A DNA stretch of 64,000 nt from Tetraselmis striata (Eukaryota > Chlorophyta > Chlorodendrophyceae > Chlorodendrales > Chlorodendraceae). The notes below the pieces were generated by a model. It was not told the origin of the DNA, did no database searches, and saw nothing but the letters and a program-made list of their open reading frames with translations. This document shows, in pieces, positions 21,135 through 32,599 of this stretch (positions are counted from its first letter, which is position 1; each line of letters starts with the position of its first letter). Position numbers and translations under genes: made by a program. The DNA lies in assembly GCA_006384855.1 (NCBI GenBank), contig VCJN01003202.1, forward strand, positions 96,359 to 160,358, written 5' to 3'.

Positions 21135-22396
21135 CCCCTACCTCTTGGGTTGAGCGGAGGAAAAGAAGAGCCGCATCCGAAATCGCCTGGAATACGAGAG
21201 AATCGATACTGGTTGCAATACGGTTTTTATCACGGATTTTTAGTCGTCCTCCGTCCTCCGTCCCCCGTCCCCGTGTGCTGCGTCTTCGTGAGTGAACCGT
21301 CATACGTTCGATCTTTGCTCATTTGATTTCTAGGCACTGCTACCACAGTCCGTTAAAATCCTGCGACTAAGACGAATCTATCGTGAATTACACCGGAAAC
21401 ATACTGCAAAAATCACGAATGTCTTCCGTCCGTCCTCCGTCATACGCGCTTCGTGTATGAACCGTCATACGTTCGGTCTTCGGTCGTTTGATTTCACGGT
21501 ACAGGAACGAGGACGGTAAGGTTCTGAATGGATGCGCGTGTATTCTAGCCCAGGCACGTCATATATTCGTCTGAAACGCCAAAATAACGCGGTACCGCAG
21601 CGCGTTTTTACTGCTGAATCAGCAAGCGAGACTCGCCCTCTTTATTTGTACAGCGGCTAGCGACTATATATACGGTGGTCCGAGGATATGCTGTAACATG
21701 ATGCTGTAAAAAGGGGTCGCCGCGGTGCGGGGGCAGTCCGCCGACCCGGGTCCCGGCGTCCGTCGACGGACGGGCGACGGTCGAACGACGGCGTCCGGCG
21801 TCCGGTGCCGGTACAGGCGGCGGGCGTGGCGATTCGCGCCGTGCCCGCCCCGTAGACCTGACGACCGGCCCGACTTGCGCGGCCTCGTGCGGGATGCGGG
21901 CCGCCTGTAGGCGGCTTGTACAGGTATTGTATTGCTGATCTTGTAGTGCTGCTTTTTTTTTTTTTTTGGGTAATACAAATGTTAGCGGTGGGTTGGGTAC
22001 TGGCCTTTTTGTAATGCACACCAGTAGTCAGCGGCCCGCTTTTACGCGGCTTGCAGACTTAATCTGTTTTACAAAATAAATACGACTATATATTACATCA
22101 GGGCTTTCACAAAAGCGCACTACAACAGAACTAACATCAACTATGGAAGGTTGCCAGCAAAAGAGAGACATAAGCCTGAAACCAAGGTCGAGCAGGTACA
22201 AAATAATACGTCTCTTTTGAAAAATAAATTACTGATTATTACCCGGAAACAACAGCATTACAAGATTAACACTACAATCCGGCTAAAAGTGGCCCGCATC
22301 CCGCACCAAACTCAACCCAAGAGGTAGGGGCACCTCCACAAATCCCCGGCGCGAAGCGCCGCTTAGTCTGTATAGGAAGGGGGTTACATACATATT
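21135..22396 (+). repeat. Satellite unit 6
   Basis: An intact 1262-bp unit whose far boundary is the K2 insertion. Its GC core is followed by an expanded poly(T) run at about 21952. Confidence 0.92.
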
Positions 22397-22400
22397 CCCC

Positions 22401-22463
22401 GGAAAAAGGGCAAATATCGAGTCAAAATGGGCACATTTACGGACTCGAAAATGTACCCCCCTT
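22401..22463 (+). repeat. K2 left TIR
   Basis: The stem here is TCGAGTC paired with GACTCGA, a matched base-pair change relative to K1. A near-perfect hairpin (TTTTGCACCCCCC facing GGGGGGTGCAAAA) follows at about 22473-22500. Confidence 0.88.
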
Positions 22464-22771
22464 AACTCGGTTTTGCACCCCCCAAGGGGGGTGCAAAAAC
22501 TGAGTCCCGCCCAATACCGTACGAATGTACGGCAAAACTGGCCTTTCACACATTCTTGCCAGCACTGTACGAGGTACCCTTCATCTGTACTGCACTATGT
22601 ACTACACAACAGTCCACCGCCCCTTGACGAGATGCGTCGCTACCAGTCCATGCTAACCGTTTTTGCCTCGAATGCTACTCCGCCGCTGTGCTTTTCACTC
22701 TTCTATCACTCGCAAGCACCCTCGCGCTTTTGTTCAGGGAGGCATCTTCACGCATCTTGGTTCACAAAAGC

Positions 22772-23440
22772 ATGGCAGACCGTCCTCGCAAAGGAAAATG
22801 CACCTCTGCCCGTTTGAAGACTCCGGCGGCGGGGGCATCTGCAGCTGCGCTTGGTTTCGACCCAACAACGGCTCCCGACGCACTGCTAGTGACTCCCATG
22901 GCGCAAGATTCTCCGCAGGTGCACTTGCGTTCGGGCAGGAGGGCGTCTCAGGCTCCAATACCCACGACTCAGCCCATAAGGCCCCTGCAACCGGGCAGTG
23001 GGCAACATCGAAGCGGACCGCCACGGGCTTGGTACGGAGATTCGCAGCCTTTGGCCGACCCGGGGCCTCAGCCTAACCCCCAGCCGCCTCAAGGTGTGCC
23101 ACCTTTGGACCCACTCCCCGGAGCGACTCCAACGGTACGCGGACTCGCATCTTCGTTAGCATCACTCATCTCGGCGCCGTGGGCTGCGTTAAGCGCACCT
23201 CGCCATCGCGCATCTCAGGGATCTCAACTCACCCAGACCGCTGACGAACAGTCTGGAGCCGGTCAAGGTGAACCTTTGGCCACGATTCATGAGGATGAGC
23301 ACGGACAGGAAGAGGAGGAGGAGGAGGGGCCCAATACTGTCGGAAGGTGTCCGCCTGGACAAACGAGCCCCGCCACAAGCGCCACAAGTGGGAGCAAAAT
23401 GGTAACCCCTCGCCCCTTGTCAACACAACCTCAAACGTGA
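22772..23440 (+). CDS. K-family MADRPR protein (unknown function)
   Basis: This frame of 222 codons starts at an ATG shared by K1, K2 and K3 (MADRPRKGKCTSARLK). The start is basic. A conserved block follows (LLVTPMAQDSPQVHLRSGRR, then APIPTTQPIRPLQP). Next come a Pro/Gln-rich linker, a helix-prone GLASSLASLISAPWAALSAP and an acidic run of Glu near residue 190. The stop is followed by GTGAGGG, so an intron may join it to a further exon. I do not recognise the family. Its position just inside the left TIR suggests the first exon of the element's own transposase or an accessory gene. Confidence 0.5.
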   Translation: MADRPRKGKCTSARLKTPAAGASAAALGFDPTTAPDALLVTPMAQDSPQVHLRSGRRASQAPIPTTQPIRPLQPGSGQHRSGPPRAWYGDSQPLADPGPQPNPQPPQGVPPLDPLPGATPTVRGLASSLASLISAPWAALSAPRHRASQGSQLTQTADEQSGAGQGEPLATIHEDEHGQEEEEEEGPNTVGRCPPGQTSPATSATSGSKMVTPRPLSTQPQT

Positions 23441-23653
23441 GGGCATCTTCGCGTGTGAGGGAAAAGATTCTCACACGCCCCCCCCCCCTTTCCCTACATA
23501 GACCATCTCCACGACCCTTCTTCAACAACAAGCGCCACTTGTCGACCCAATGCTCGGCGAGTGGAACTGCTACGAGCGGGACTTCCCTGCGTGCTTCGCC
23601 ACCTGGCCCGAACCACAGGACGGGCATCCCGACGACTACAAGAAGCATCACAA

Positions 23654-24306
23654 GGAAGAAGGGCAAATATCGAGTCAAAATGGGCACATTTCCGGACTCG
23701 AAATTACCCCCCCTTGGCGTTTTCGTCTCGAATGCTACTCCGCCGCTGTGCTTTTCACTCATCTACCACTCACAAGCACCCTCGCGCTTGTATTTTGTGA
23801 GGCATCTTCACGCATCTTGGTTCACAAAAGCATGGCAGACCGTCCTCGCAAAGGAACACGCACCTCAGCCCGCTCGAAGAGTCCGGTGGCGGGGGCATCT
23901 GCAGCTGCGCTTGGTTTTGAGCCAACGAGGGCTCTCGACGAACTGCTAGTGACCCCCATGGCGCAAGATTCCCCGCAGATGCACTTGCGTTCGGGCAGGA
24001 GGGCATCCCATGCGCCAATACCCACGACTCAGCCCATGAGGCCCCTGCAACCGAGCGGTGGGCAACATCGAAGCGGACCGCCATCGCAGGGGGCCGGAGA
24101 TTCGCAGGCTTTGCCCGAGCCGGAGCCTCAGAACCTCGGAACCTCAAGTGTGTGCGCATCTTCGCGCGTGAGGGCAAAGATTCTCACACGCTTCCTCCCC
24201 TTGCCTACATAGACCATCTCCACGACCCCCCTTCAACAAGAAGCGCCACTTGTCGACCCAAACCTCGGAAATGTGCCCATTTTGACTCGAACATGCCACT
24301 TGTACC
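23654..24306 (+). mobile_element. K3, short K-family copy nested in K2
   Basis: Both ends are K-type (GGAAGAAGGGCAAATATCGA at the left; TGACTCGAACATGCCACTTGTACC at the right), and only the MADRPR exon lies between them. No target duplication is visible. The right end abuts the first 197-bp satellite unit exactly, so it may have arisen by duplication inside K2 rather than by a clean insertion. Confidence 0.7.
23832..24212 (+). pseudogene. K3 copy of MADRPR protein
   Basis: The ATG and conserved block match K2. The Pro-rich region is shortened and the frame ends at 24210-24212, after 126 codons and without the acidic run. Confidence 0.5.
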
Positions 24307-25860
24307 CAGAACCCCTTATACCTCATATTGGCGGCACGGCGCCGCAGATTAACACGGAATCTCTAGCGCCGAACCGCACATCTCCCGACTTCGAGCGTGC
24401 CGTCACAGCCCAGACGGCTGCAGACCTTTTACCATTCGGCTTTATGTGACATACAAGGATCATGAAAGCGCATAGCCTCGGCGACAGTATACAGATTGCT
24501 AGGCAGAACCCCTTATACCTCATATTCGCGGCACTGCTCCGCAGATTGACACGGAATCTGCAGCGCCGCACCGCACATCTCCCGACTTCGAGCGTGCCGT
24601 CACAGCCCAGACGGCTGCAGCCCTTTTACCATTCGGCGTTTAGTGACATACAAGGATCATGAAAGCGCATAGCCTCGGCGACACTATACAGGTTGCTAGG
24701 CAGAACCCCTTATACCTCAAATTCGCGGCACGGCGCCGCAGATTAACACGGAATCTCTAGCGCCGAACCGCACATCTCTCGACTTCGAGCGTGCCGTCAC
24801 AGCCCAGACGGCTGCAGCCCTTTTACCATTCGGCTTTATGTGACATACAAGGATCATGAAAGCGCATAGCCTCGGCGACAGTATACAGATTGCTAGGCAG
24901 AACCCCTTATACCTCATATTGGCGGCACGGCGCCGCAGATTAACACGGAATCTCTAGCGCCGAACCGCACATCTCCCGACTTCGAGCGTGCCGTCACAGC
25001 CCAGACGGCTGCAGACCTTTTACCATTCGGCTTTTAGTGACATACAAGGATCATGAAAGCGCATAGCCTCGGCGGCAGTATACAGATTGCTAGGCAGAAC
25101 CCCTTGTACCTCATATTTGCGGCACTGCTCCGCAGATTGACACGGAATCTGCAGCGCCGCACCGCACATCTCCCGACTTCGAGCGTGCCGTCACAGCCCA
25201 GACGGCTGCAGCCCTTTTACCATTCGGCTTTTAGTGACATACAAGGATCATGAAAGCGCATAGCCTCGGCGGCAGTATACAGATTGCTAGGCAGAACCCC
25301 TTGTACCTCATATTCGCGGCACTGCTCCGCAGATTGACACGGAATCTGCAGCGCCGCACCGCACATCTCATCCCGACTTCACGCGTGCCGTAACAGCCTG
25401 GCATAGACGGCTGCAGCCCTTTTACCATTTGGCTTTATGTGAAATACAAAGATCATGAAAGCGCATAGCCTCGGCGACACTATACAGATTGCTAGGCAGA
25501 ACCCCTTATACCTCATATTCGCGGCACGGCGCCGCAGATTGACACGGAACCTCCAGTGCCGCACCGCACATCTCCCGACTTCACGCGCGCCGTAACAGCC
25601 TAGACGGTTGCAGACCTTTTACCATTCGGCTTTATGTGACATACAAGTGATTATGACAGCGCATAGCCTCGGCGACAGTATACAGATTGCTAGGTAGAAC
25701 CCCTTATACCTCATATTTGCGGCACTGCGCCGCAGATCGACGCGGAATCTGCAGCGCCGCACCGCAGATTTGCCAACTTCACGCGTGCCGTAACAGCCTA
25801 GATGGCTGCAGACCTTCTATCATTTGGCTTTATGTGACATACAAGGACGTCTGTTAGCAT
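24307..25860 (+). repeat. ~197-bp satellite B in K2 (8 copies)
   Basis: The phrase AACCCCTTATACCTCATATT recurs at about 24309, 24507, 24705, 24901, 25098, 25296, 25500 and 25698. Two subtypes (ending GGCACGGCGCCGCAG or GGCACTGCTCCGCAG) alternate, suggesting a higher-order pattern. It is the inverted relative of satellite A in K1. Confidence 0.92.
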
Positions 25861-26035
25861 TCGGACGGACAAAGTTTGAAATGATTACAAATGCGGACGG
25901 GCTCGGCGATGCGATACATTTTGCAAGGCCGTTCCGCAACAAGGCTAAATCGTCACGGTTCTAATTCAGACCATACATTACAAACGTATTGAATCCTGAC
26001 CATTGATCTCAACAACCGCATTACCTTTGCTAACG

Positions 26036-26534
26036 TGGCCGGGGCAGCGGGGCGCCCACGCGCCGCGGCCGGGGCAGCGGGGCGCCCACGCGCCGCGGCC
26101 GGGGCAGCGGGGCGCCCACGCGCCGCGGCCGGGGCAGCGGGGCGCCCACGCGCCGCGGCCGGGGCAGCGGGGCGCCCACGCGCCGCGGCCGGGGCAGCGG
26201 GGCGCCCACGCGCCGCGGCCGGGGCAGCGGGCGCCCACGCGCCGCGGCCGGGGCAGCGGGCCGCCCACGCGCCGCGGCCGGGGCAGCGGGGCGCCCACGC
26301 GCCGCGGCCGGGGCAGCGGGGCCGCCCACGCGCCGCGGCCGGGGCAGCGGGCCGCCCACGCGCCGCGGCCGGGGCAGCGGGCCGCCCACGCGCCGCGGCC
26401 GGGGCAGCGGGCCGCCCACGCGCCGCGGCCGGGGCAGCGGGCCGCCCACGCGCCGCGGCCGGGGCAGCGGGCCGCCCACGCGCCGCGGCCGGGGCAGCGG
26501 GCCGCCCACGCGCCGCGGCCGGGGCAGCGGGCCG
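26036..26534 (+). repeat. 30-bp GC minisatellite M2 (~17 copies)
   Basis: The unit is the same as in M1 except that GCCAACGCGC is replaced by GCCCACGCGC. A GGG-to-GGCC variant fills the right half. The leader just upstream (CCGCATTACCTTTGCTAACG) matches the leader of M1 (CCGCACTTCCTTTGCTAGCG), so the two arrays sit at the same place in the family. Confidence 0.96.
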
Positions 26535-27560
26535 CCACTATGCGGGGATACATGGCAGCACCTGCACGATAAGCGCACCCTACCTACATCACTGGACAGC
26601 ACTATGCGGGGATACATGGCAGCACCTGCACGATAAGCGCACCCTACCTACATCACAGGACAGCACTATTTGGGGATACATGGCAGCACCTGCACGATAA
26701 GCGCACCCTACCTACGTCATTGGATAGCACTATTCGGGGATACATGGCAGCACCTGCGCGATAAGCGCACCCTACCTACATCACTGGACAGCACTATGCG
26801 GGGCTGTATGGCAGCACCGGCACAATAAGCGCACCCTGCCTACATCATTGGACAGCACTATTCGGGGATACATGGCAGCACCTGCACGATAAGCGCACCC
26901 TACCTACGTCATTGGATAAACTATTCGGGGATACATGGCAGCACCTGCACGATAAGCGCACCCTACCTACGTCATTGGATAGCACTATTCGGGGATACAT
27001 GGCAGCACCTGCACGATAAGCGCACCCTACCTACGTCATTGGATAGCACTATTCGGGGATACATGGCAGCACCTGCACGATAAGCGCACCCTACCTACGT
27101 CATTGGATAGCACTATTCGGGGATACATGGCAGCACCTGCACAATAAGCGCACCCTACCTACATGATTGGATAGCACTATGCGGGGCTATATGGCAGCAC
27201 CGTCACAATGAAGCGCACCCTACCTACGTCATTGGATAGCACTATTCGGGGATACATGGCAGCACCTGCACAATAAGCGCACCCTACCCACATCATTGGA
27301 TAGGACTATGCGGGGATATATGGCAGCACCTGCACAATAAGCGCACCCTACCTACATCATTGGATAGCACTATGCGGGGCTGTATGGCAGCACCTGCACA
27401 AAAAGTGCACCCAACCAACATCACTGGACAGCACTTTTTGGGGATACATGGAAGCACCTGCACAATACGCGCACCTTACCTACATCACTGGATAGCACTT
27501 TGCGGGGGTATATGGCAGCATCTCTACGATGAGCGCACCCTATACCTTCATCACTGGCTG
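26535..27560 (+). repeat. ~65-bp satellite C in K2 (~16 copies)
   Basis: Units contain CATGGCAGCACCTGCACGAT and ACTATGCGGGGATA. The GCGGGGCTGTATGG variant recalls the reverse complement of CAGCCCCGCATA in satellite A, so the satellites may share an origin. Confidence 0.9.
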
Positions 27561-28990
27561 AGGCCACTGCTAGCAAGACTGACGAGCAAGAGATGCAAAG
27601 GGTGGAGAGAATTTACAATGAGGGCTGGCATTGCCCGCATCTCGGCAGCGGGGGCAGATGAACGCCCGCATCTCTCGCGTAAAAACCCCGTGTACTGTCG
27701 CTCCTAGCCCTTGTAACGACAAGGCTCTTTTTCATACCCGACTCCCGTGCGTCGTGGAATCATGTCTTACAGGCGGTTGCGCCGAGAGAGATGCGGTAAT
27801 GAAACCCGGAGGCCCACATTGAGGACGACAAGTACATCCTCGCGTCAGTCTTGCCAGCGGTGGCTGAGGCCACCGCTGACAACATTGACGAGCAAGACAT
27901 GCAGAGGGTGAAGATAGTTAAGTGTGAGGGGTGGGATTACCCACATCTCGGCAGCGGGGGCAGGTGAACGCCCGCATCTCTCGCGTAAAAACCCGTGTAC
28001 TGTCGCTCCTAGCTCTTGTAACGACGAGGCGCTTTTCCAAACCCGACTTCTGTGCGTCGTGGAACCATGTCTTACACAGAGAGAGAGAGATGCGGCACTG
28101 GAACCCGGAGGCCAACATTGGGGACGACAGGTAGATCCTCGCGTCAGTCTTGCCAGCTGTGGCTGAGGCCACCGCTGGCAAGACTGACGAGCAAGAGATG
28201 CATAGGGGGGAGAAATTCAACCGTGACGGTGGGGGTACCGCATCTCGGCAGCGGGGGCAGGTGAACGCCCGCATCTCGCGTAAAAACCCGTGTACTGTCG
28301 CTCCTAGCTCTTGTAACGACGATACGTTTTTCCGAACCCGACTGCTGTGCGTCGTGGAACCATGTCTTACAGGCGGTTGCGCCGAGAGAGATGCGGCACT
28401 GGAACCCGGCGGCCCACATTGGGAACGACAAGTATATCCTCGCGTCAGTCTTGCCAGCGGTGGCTGAGGCCACCGCTGGCATGACTGACGAGCAAGAGAT
28501 GCATAGGGTGGAAAAGACTTTACCGTGAGGGTGGGATTACCCGCATCTCGGCAGCGGGGGCAGGTGAACGCCCGCATCTCTCGCGTAAAAACCCGTGTAC
28601 TATCGCTCCTAGCTCTTGTAACGACGAGGCGCTTTTCCAAACCCGACTTCTGTGCGTCGTGGAACCATGTCTTACAGACGGTTGCGCCGAGAGAGATGCG
28701 GCACTGGAACCCGGAGGCCCACATTGGGGACGACAAGTACATCCTCGCGCCAGTCTTGCCAGCTGTGGCTGAGGCCACCGCTGGCAAGACTGACGAGCAA
28801 GAGATGCATAGGGTGGAGAGAGTCAACCGTGACGGTGGGGGTACCGCATCTCGGCAGCGGGGGCAGGTGAACGCCCGCATCTCGCGTAAAAACCCGTGTA
28901 CTGTCGCTCCCAACGACGAGACGCTGTTCCACACCCGACTCCCGTGCGTCGTGGAACCATGTCTTGCAGGCTGTTGCGCCGGACTTTTCC
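27561..28990 (+). repeat. ~300-bp tandem repeat in K2 (about 5 copies)
   Basis: The phrase GCAGCGGGGGCAG recurs at about 27646, 27951, 28248, 28551 and 28855. Each unit encodes in one frame a HWNPEAHIGDDKYI...LPAVAEATAGKTDEQEM segment, also found in the 597-bp repeats of K1. It is that unit without the VQIPSTY half. Confidence 0.9.
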
Positions 28991-29425
28991 GTAGATTGGT
29001 GGTACGCTGCCGTGGATTCTGCCCTCTTCGGGGAGTGCCAGAGCAAGACTGTCAAACACTGTGGCTACTCGATTCGCATCGTGCGCGACTGGCGCAACGA
29101 CAACGAGATGCGGCGCGGCATTCAACACATCAAGAAGCAACGCTTACTAGAGTCCACCAACACCTGCTTGCCCTGCCGAGCCGGGTCTCTACCCCCCCCC
29201 CCCCCCCCCGGCGTCTTAGTCGATGACCGCTACTACAGGGTCGTAGCGGCGCCGCGTCAGGCTGGCGGGTCCTCCAAGCCCGCATCTCAACCACTGCCAG
29301 CGGGGTCCGGCGGAGATGGCTCCCAAAACGGCGGCGCTGCAGCAGGTCTCTTGGAGCTTCGATCAGCGAGGAGTGAAATCCTTCACAGTGTGGGCCACCG
29401 TGGCTCGCAAAATGGCGCGAAGTAG
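28964..29425 (+). pseudogene. K2 second gene remnant
   Basis: An open frame of about 153 codons encodes FSVDWWYAAVDSALFGECQS, VKHCGYSIRIVRDWRNDNEM and, after a poly(C) run, VLVDDRYYRVV, which K1 shares. The sequence looks protein-like but I do not recognise it. Its place near the right end suggests the C-terminal exon of the lost K transposase. Confidence 0.45.
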
Positions 29426-29578
29426 CCCCACCACCTAGGTGAGGCGGGTAGTACTTTACGCAGCAGAGGGCGCGAAGAGGACACGGCGAATTGTCATTGT
29501 TAGTACTCTCGTATAGTATTACATTGCAGCTGAAATGCACCCAAAAAGTGGGTACATATCCGAGTCTAAGCGATCACG
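29426..29578 (+). other. K2 right subterminal region
   Basis: No gene is seen. The sequence is conserved with K1 12600-12747 and leads into the right TIR. Confidence 0.7.
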
Positions 29579-29640
29579 TGGGGGGCACATTTTCGAGTCC
29601 GTAAATGTGCCCATTTTGACTCGATATTGCACCCTGTACC
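29579..29640 (-). repeat. K2 right TIR
   Basis: Read on the minus strand it repeats the left TIR, including the TCGAGTC/GACTCGA stem, and ends in the GGTACAGGG terminus. Confidence 0.88.
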
Positions 29641-29646
29641 CATATT

Positions 29647-30898
29647 CCCCTACCTCTTGGGTTGAGCGGAGGAAAAGGAGAGCCGCATCCGAAATCGCCT
29701 GGAATACGAGAGAATCGATACCGGTTGCAATACGGTTTTTATCACGGATTTTTAGGCGTCCTCCGTCCTCCGTCCTCCGTCCGCGTGTGCTGCGTCTTCG
29801 TGAGTGAACCGTCATACGTTCGATCTTTGCTCGTTTGATTTCTAGGCACTCCTACCACATTCCGTTAAAATCCCGCAACTAAGACGAGTCTATCGTGAAT
29901 TACACCGGAAACATACTGCAAAAATCACGAATGTCATCCGTCCGTCCTCCGTCATACGCGCTTCATGTATGAACCGTCATACGTTCGGTCTTCGGTCGTT
30001 TGATTTCACGGTACAGGAACGAGGACGGTAAGGTTCTGAATGGATGCGCGTGTATTCTAGCCCAGGCACGTCATATATTCGTCTGAAACGCCAAAATAAC
30101 GCGGTACCGCAGCGCGTTTTTACTGCTGAATCAGCAAGCGAGACTCGCCCTCTTTATTTATACAGCGACTATATATATATATACGGTGGTCCGAGGATAT
30201 GCTGTAACGTGATGCTGTAAAAAGGGGTCGCCGCGGTGCGGGGGCAGTCCGCCGACCCGGGTCCCGGCGTCCGTCGACGGACGGGCGACGGTCGAACGAC
30301 GGCGTCCGGTGCCGGAACAGGCGGCGGGCGTGGCGATTCGCGCCGTGCCCGCCCCGTAGACCTGACGACCGGCCCGACCTGCGCGGCCTCGTGCGGGATG
30401 CGGGCCGCCTGTAGGCGGCTTGTACCGGTATTGTATTGCTGATCTTGTAGTGCTGCTTTTTTTTTTTTGGGGTAATACAACTGTTAGCGGTGGGTTGGGA
30501 ACTGGCCTTTTTGTAATGCACACCAGTAGTCAGCGGCCCGCTTTTACGCGGCTTGCAGACTTAATCTGTTTTACAAAATAAATACGACTATATATTACAT
30601 CAGGGCTTTCACAAAAGCGCACTACAACAGAACTAACAGCAACTATGGAAGGTTGCCAGCAAAAGAGAGACATAAGCCGGAAACCAAGGTCGAGCAGGTA
30701 CAAAATAATACGTCTCTTTTGAAAAATAAATTACTGACTATTACCCGGAAACAACAGCATTACAATATCAACACTACAATCCGGCTAAAAGCGGCCCGCA
30801 TCCCGCACCCGGCTCAACCCAAGAGGTAGGGGCACCTCCACAAATCCCCGGCGCGAAGCGCCGCTTAGTCTTAATAGGAAGGGGGTTACATACATATT
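29647..30898 (+). repeat. Satellite unit 7
   Basis: A 1252-bp unit directly after K2. It has a longer TATATATATATA string at about 30171 and a small deletion in the GC core. Confidence 0.9.
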
Positions 30899-30947
30899 CC
30901 CCTACCTCTTGGGTTGAGCGGAGGAAAAGGAGAGCCGCATCCGAAAT
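30899..30947 (+). repeat. Satellite stub, array end
   Basis: The first ~49 bases of an eighth unit end abruptly against the Mutator-like remnant. This is the right edge of the array. Confidence 0.8.
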
Positions 30948-31389
30948 CCAGGTGCTCAGTCAAGCGCCTGAGGTCCAGCATTCCAGGATCAACTTGCGGG
31001 ACCTCCGCCACAGGATAAAGAGTGACCTCGCCCTCCAGGTCTTCGTCATCAGGTACCGCCGCCGCCTCATGGCAAGCCACCACACGGTAGTTTCCGCTGC
31101 TCCCCATCTCCTCATGGCAAAGCTGAGTTGCGTAGCCTGAGACGTGCTCAGCCAGCTTGTCGGTGATGTCTGGGAACCACTGCTTGCACAGCTTGTCCGC
31201 GTCCACCCGTGATGTCCCAGCATGAATCTCGCGGATTTCCGTCTTCTTTGCCTTGCGTACCTGAACCTCCCGCACCCGGTCAAATGCCTGCTCCAATGTG
31301 AGGGTTCGCAGGAGGACACCATGCTTGCAGTCCTTGTTGGCGCCCTCGCCCCGGCTGCTGGCGAACGATGATGCAGTAAAGCACTGCAA
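30940..31389 (-). pseudogene. Mutator-like transposase, C-terminal fragment
   Basis: The minus-strand frame encodes a Leu/Arg/Lys-rich helix and then DITDKLAEHVSGYATQLCHEE followed by SGNYRVV. That order (a position before SWIM-type sequence, then a Y-x-V strand) resembles the region after the catalytic core in Mutator-like transposases. The frame runs into satellite sequence at 30947, so the end is cut off. The central catalytic domain expected between this fragment and the one at 32600 is missing. Confidence 0.45.
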
Positions 31390-31509
31390 CCAAGGTGCCC
31401 CCCATCGTGGGAAGTTCGCGCCAGTTGTTTCTTGCTGTAGCTTTCCGAACTGGAATATCTAGCAAGCATAAGTGCCCACATGTAATAACACAATCACATG
31501 GAACTGTTA

Positions 31510-32240
31510 GAAATATATGGGCTGGGGGAGTCGGCGTGTTGGAGAGGGGGGTGGTTGGGGGCGAGCAGGATAATGCGGCGCGGGGCTGGATGTATGGGCT
31601 GGGGGGCTCATAGTATGGGAGGGCGAGCAGCATAATGCGGCGCGGGGCGGGATGTATGGGCTGGGGGAGTCAGAGTATGGGAGGGCGAGCAGCATAATGC
31701 GGCGCGGGGCTGGATGTATGGGCTGGGGGGGGGTCAGAGTATGGGAGGGCGAGCAGCATAATGCGGCGCAGGGCGGGATGTATGGGCTGGGAGAGTCAGC
31801 GTATGGGAGGGCGAGCAGCATAATATGGCGCGGGGCAGGATGTATGGGCTGGGATAGTCAGAGTATGGGAGGGCGAGCAGCATAATGCGGCGCGGGGCAG
31901 GATGTATGGGCTGGGGGAGTCAGAGTATGGGAGGGCGAGCAGCATAATGCAGCGCCGGGCGGGATGTATGGGCTGGGGGAGTCAGAGTATGGGAGGGCGA
32001 GCAGCATAATGCGGCGTGGGGCGGGATGTATGGGCTGGGAGAGTCAGCGTATGGGAGGGCGAGCAGCATAATATGGCGCGGGGCAGGATGTATGGGCTGA
32101 GTGTCAGAGTATGGGAGGGCGAGCAGCATAATGCGGCGCGGGGCTGGATGTATGGGCTGGGAGAGTCAGAGCGTGGGAGAGTGGGCAAGAAAATGCGGCG
32201 CGGGGCATGACATATGGGCTGCGGGACTCAGAATATGGGA
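31510..32240 (+). repeat. ~61-bp minisatellite (12 copies)
   Basis: Units contain TATGGGCTGGGGGAGTCAGA, GTATGGGAGGGCGAGCAGC and ATAATGCGGCGCGGGGC. The array lies between the two halves of the Mutator-like gene, where its catalytic domain should be. Confidence 0.92.
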
Positions 32241-32260
32241 GGGGGAGAGCAGCACCATAC

Positions 32261-32283
32261 GGGGGGGGGGGGGGGGGGGGGGG
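32261..32283 (+). repeat. Poly(G) run
   Basis: An uninterrupted run of about 23 G lies between the minisatellite and the MULE-like fragment. Confidence 0.85.
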
Positions 32284-32599
32284 ATAGTAGGGGCACACCG
32301 GGCACGAAAGGCAACCTCGGGTTGTGTTCTGGATGTGGTGATGAAGTCCACTACAAGCTGTCCGATGCCGCCGCCCACTGCACTGCTGCAGTTCTTGAAA
32401 TGTTGACGATCAGGTGGTACATTCACCATCTGTGGTAGGTCTGGGGAAATACATCGGCCACCACAGCGATCATCGCGGGGTCCACCACAGCAACCACCAC
32501 AGCAATTCATGCTCTTCTCTGCTCGCCAGTGACCCACAAGAGTGGGTCCCCCCAGATAGGCCCTCGCACGGACCGTGTATCAAACCTGTTGCAGCTGTC

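Larger units (their letters stand above)
22401..29640 (+). mobile_element. K2, DNA transposon with 10-bp duplication
   Basis: A 7240-bp insertion in the satellite is flanked by the exact duplication CATATTCCCC (22391-22400 and 29641-29650). The inverted termini match over about 60 bp and are close to perfect from position 13 inward. Internal order is: MADRPR gene, nested K3, 197-bp satellite, 30-bp minisatellite, 65-bp satellite, 300-bp repeats, a second gene remnant, and the conserved right subterminal region. This is the same module set as K1 with different copy numbers. Confidence 0.9.
70..30947 (+). repeat. 1.25-kb satellite array with nested insertions
   Basis: Seven full units of 1250-1262 bp follow each other head to tail, each beginning at the string CCCCTACCTCTTGGGTTGAG. 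Starts are at 70, 5146, 17369, 18619, 19876, 21135 and 29647, and a stub starts at 30899. Three elements (1105-4919, 6073-17043, 22401-29640) split units 1, 2 and 6/7. Removing them restores regular spacing. Each unit holds an AT-rich part, CTCCGT-type short repeats, a direct duplication of about 50 bp, a TATATATA string, a very GC-rich core of about 200 bp, and a pair of 20-bp inverted arms around its start. No open frame looks like a protein. A centromeric, subtelomeric or intergenic-spacer satellite are all possible. Confidence 0.9.

Noticed and set aside
17369..22396. CRISPR array or prokaryotic repeat locus
   Set aside because: The units are 1.25 kb tandem copies with no short repeat and spacer pattern, and the window is eukaryotic.
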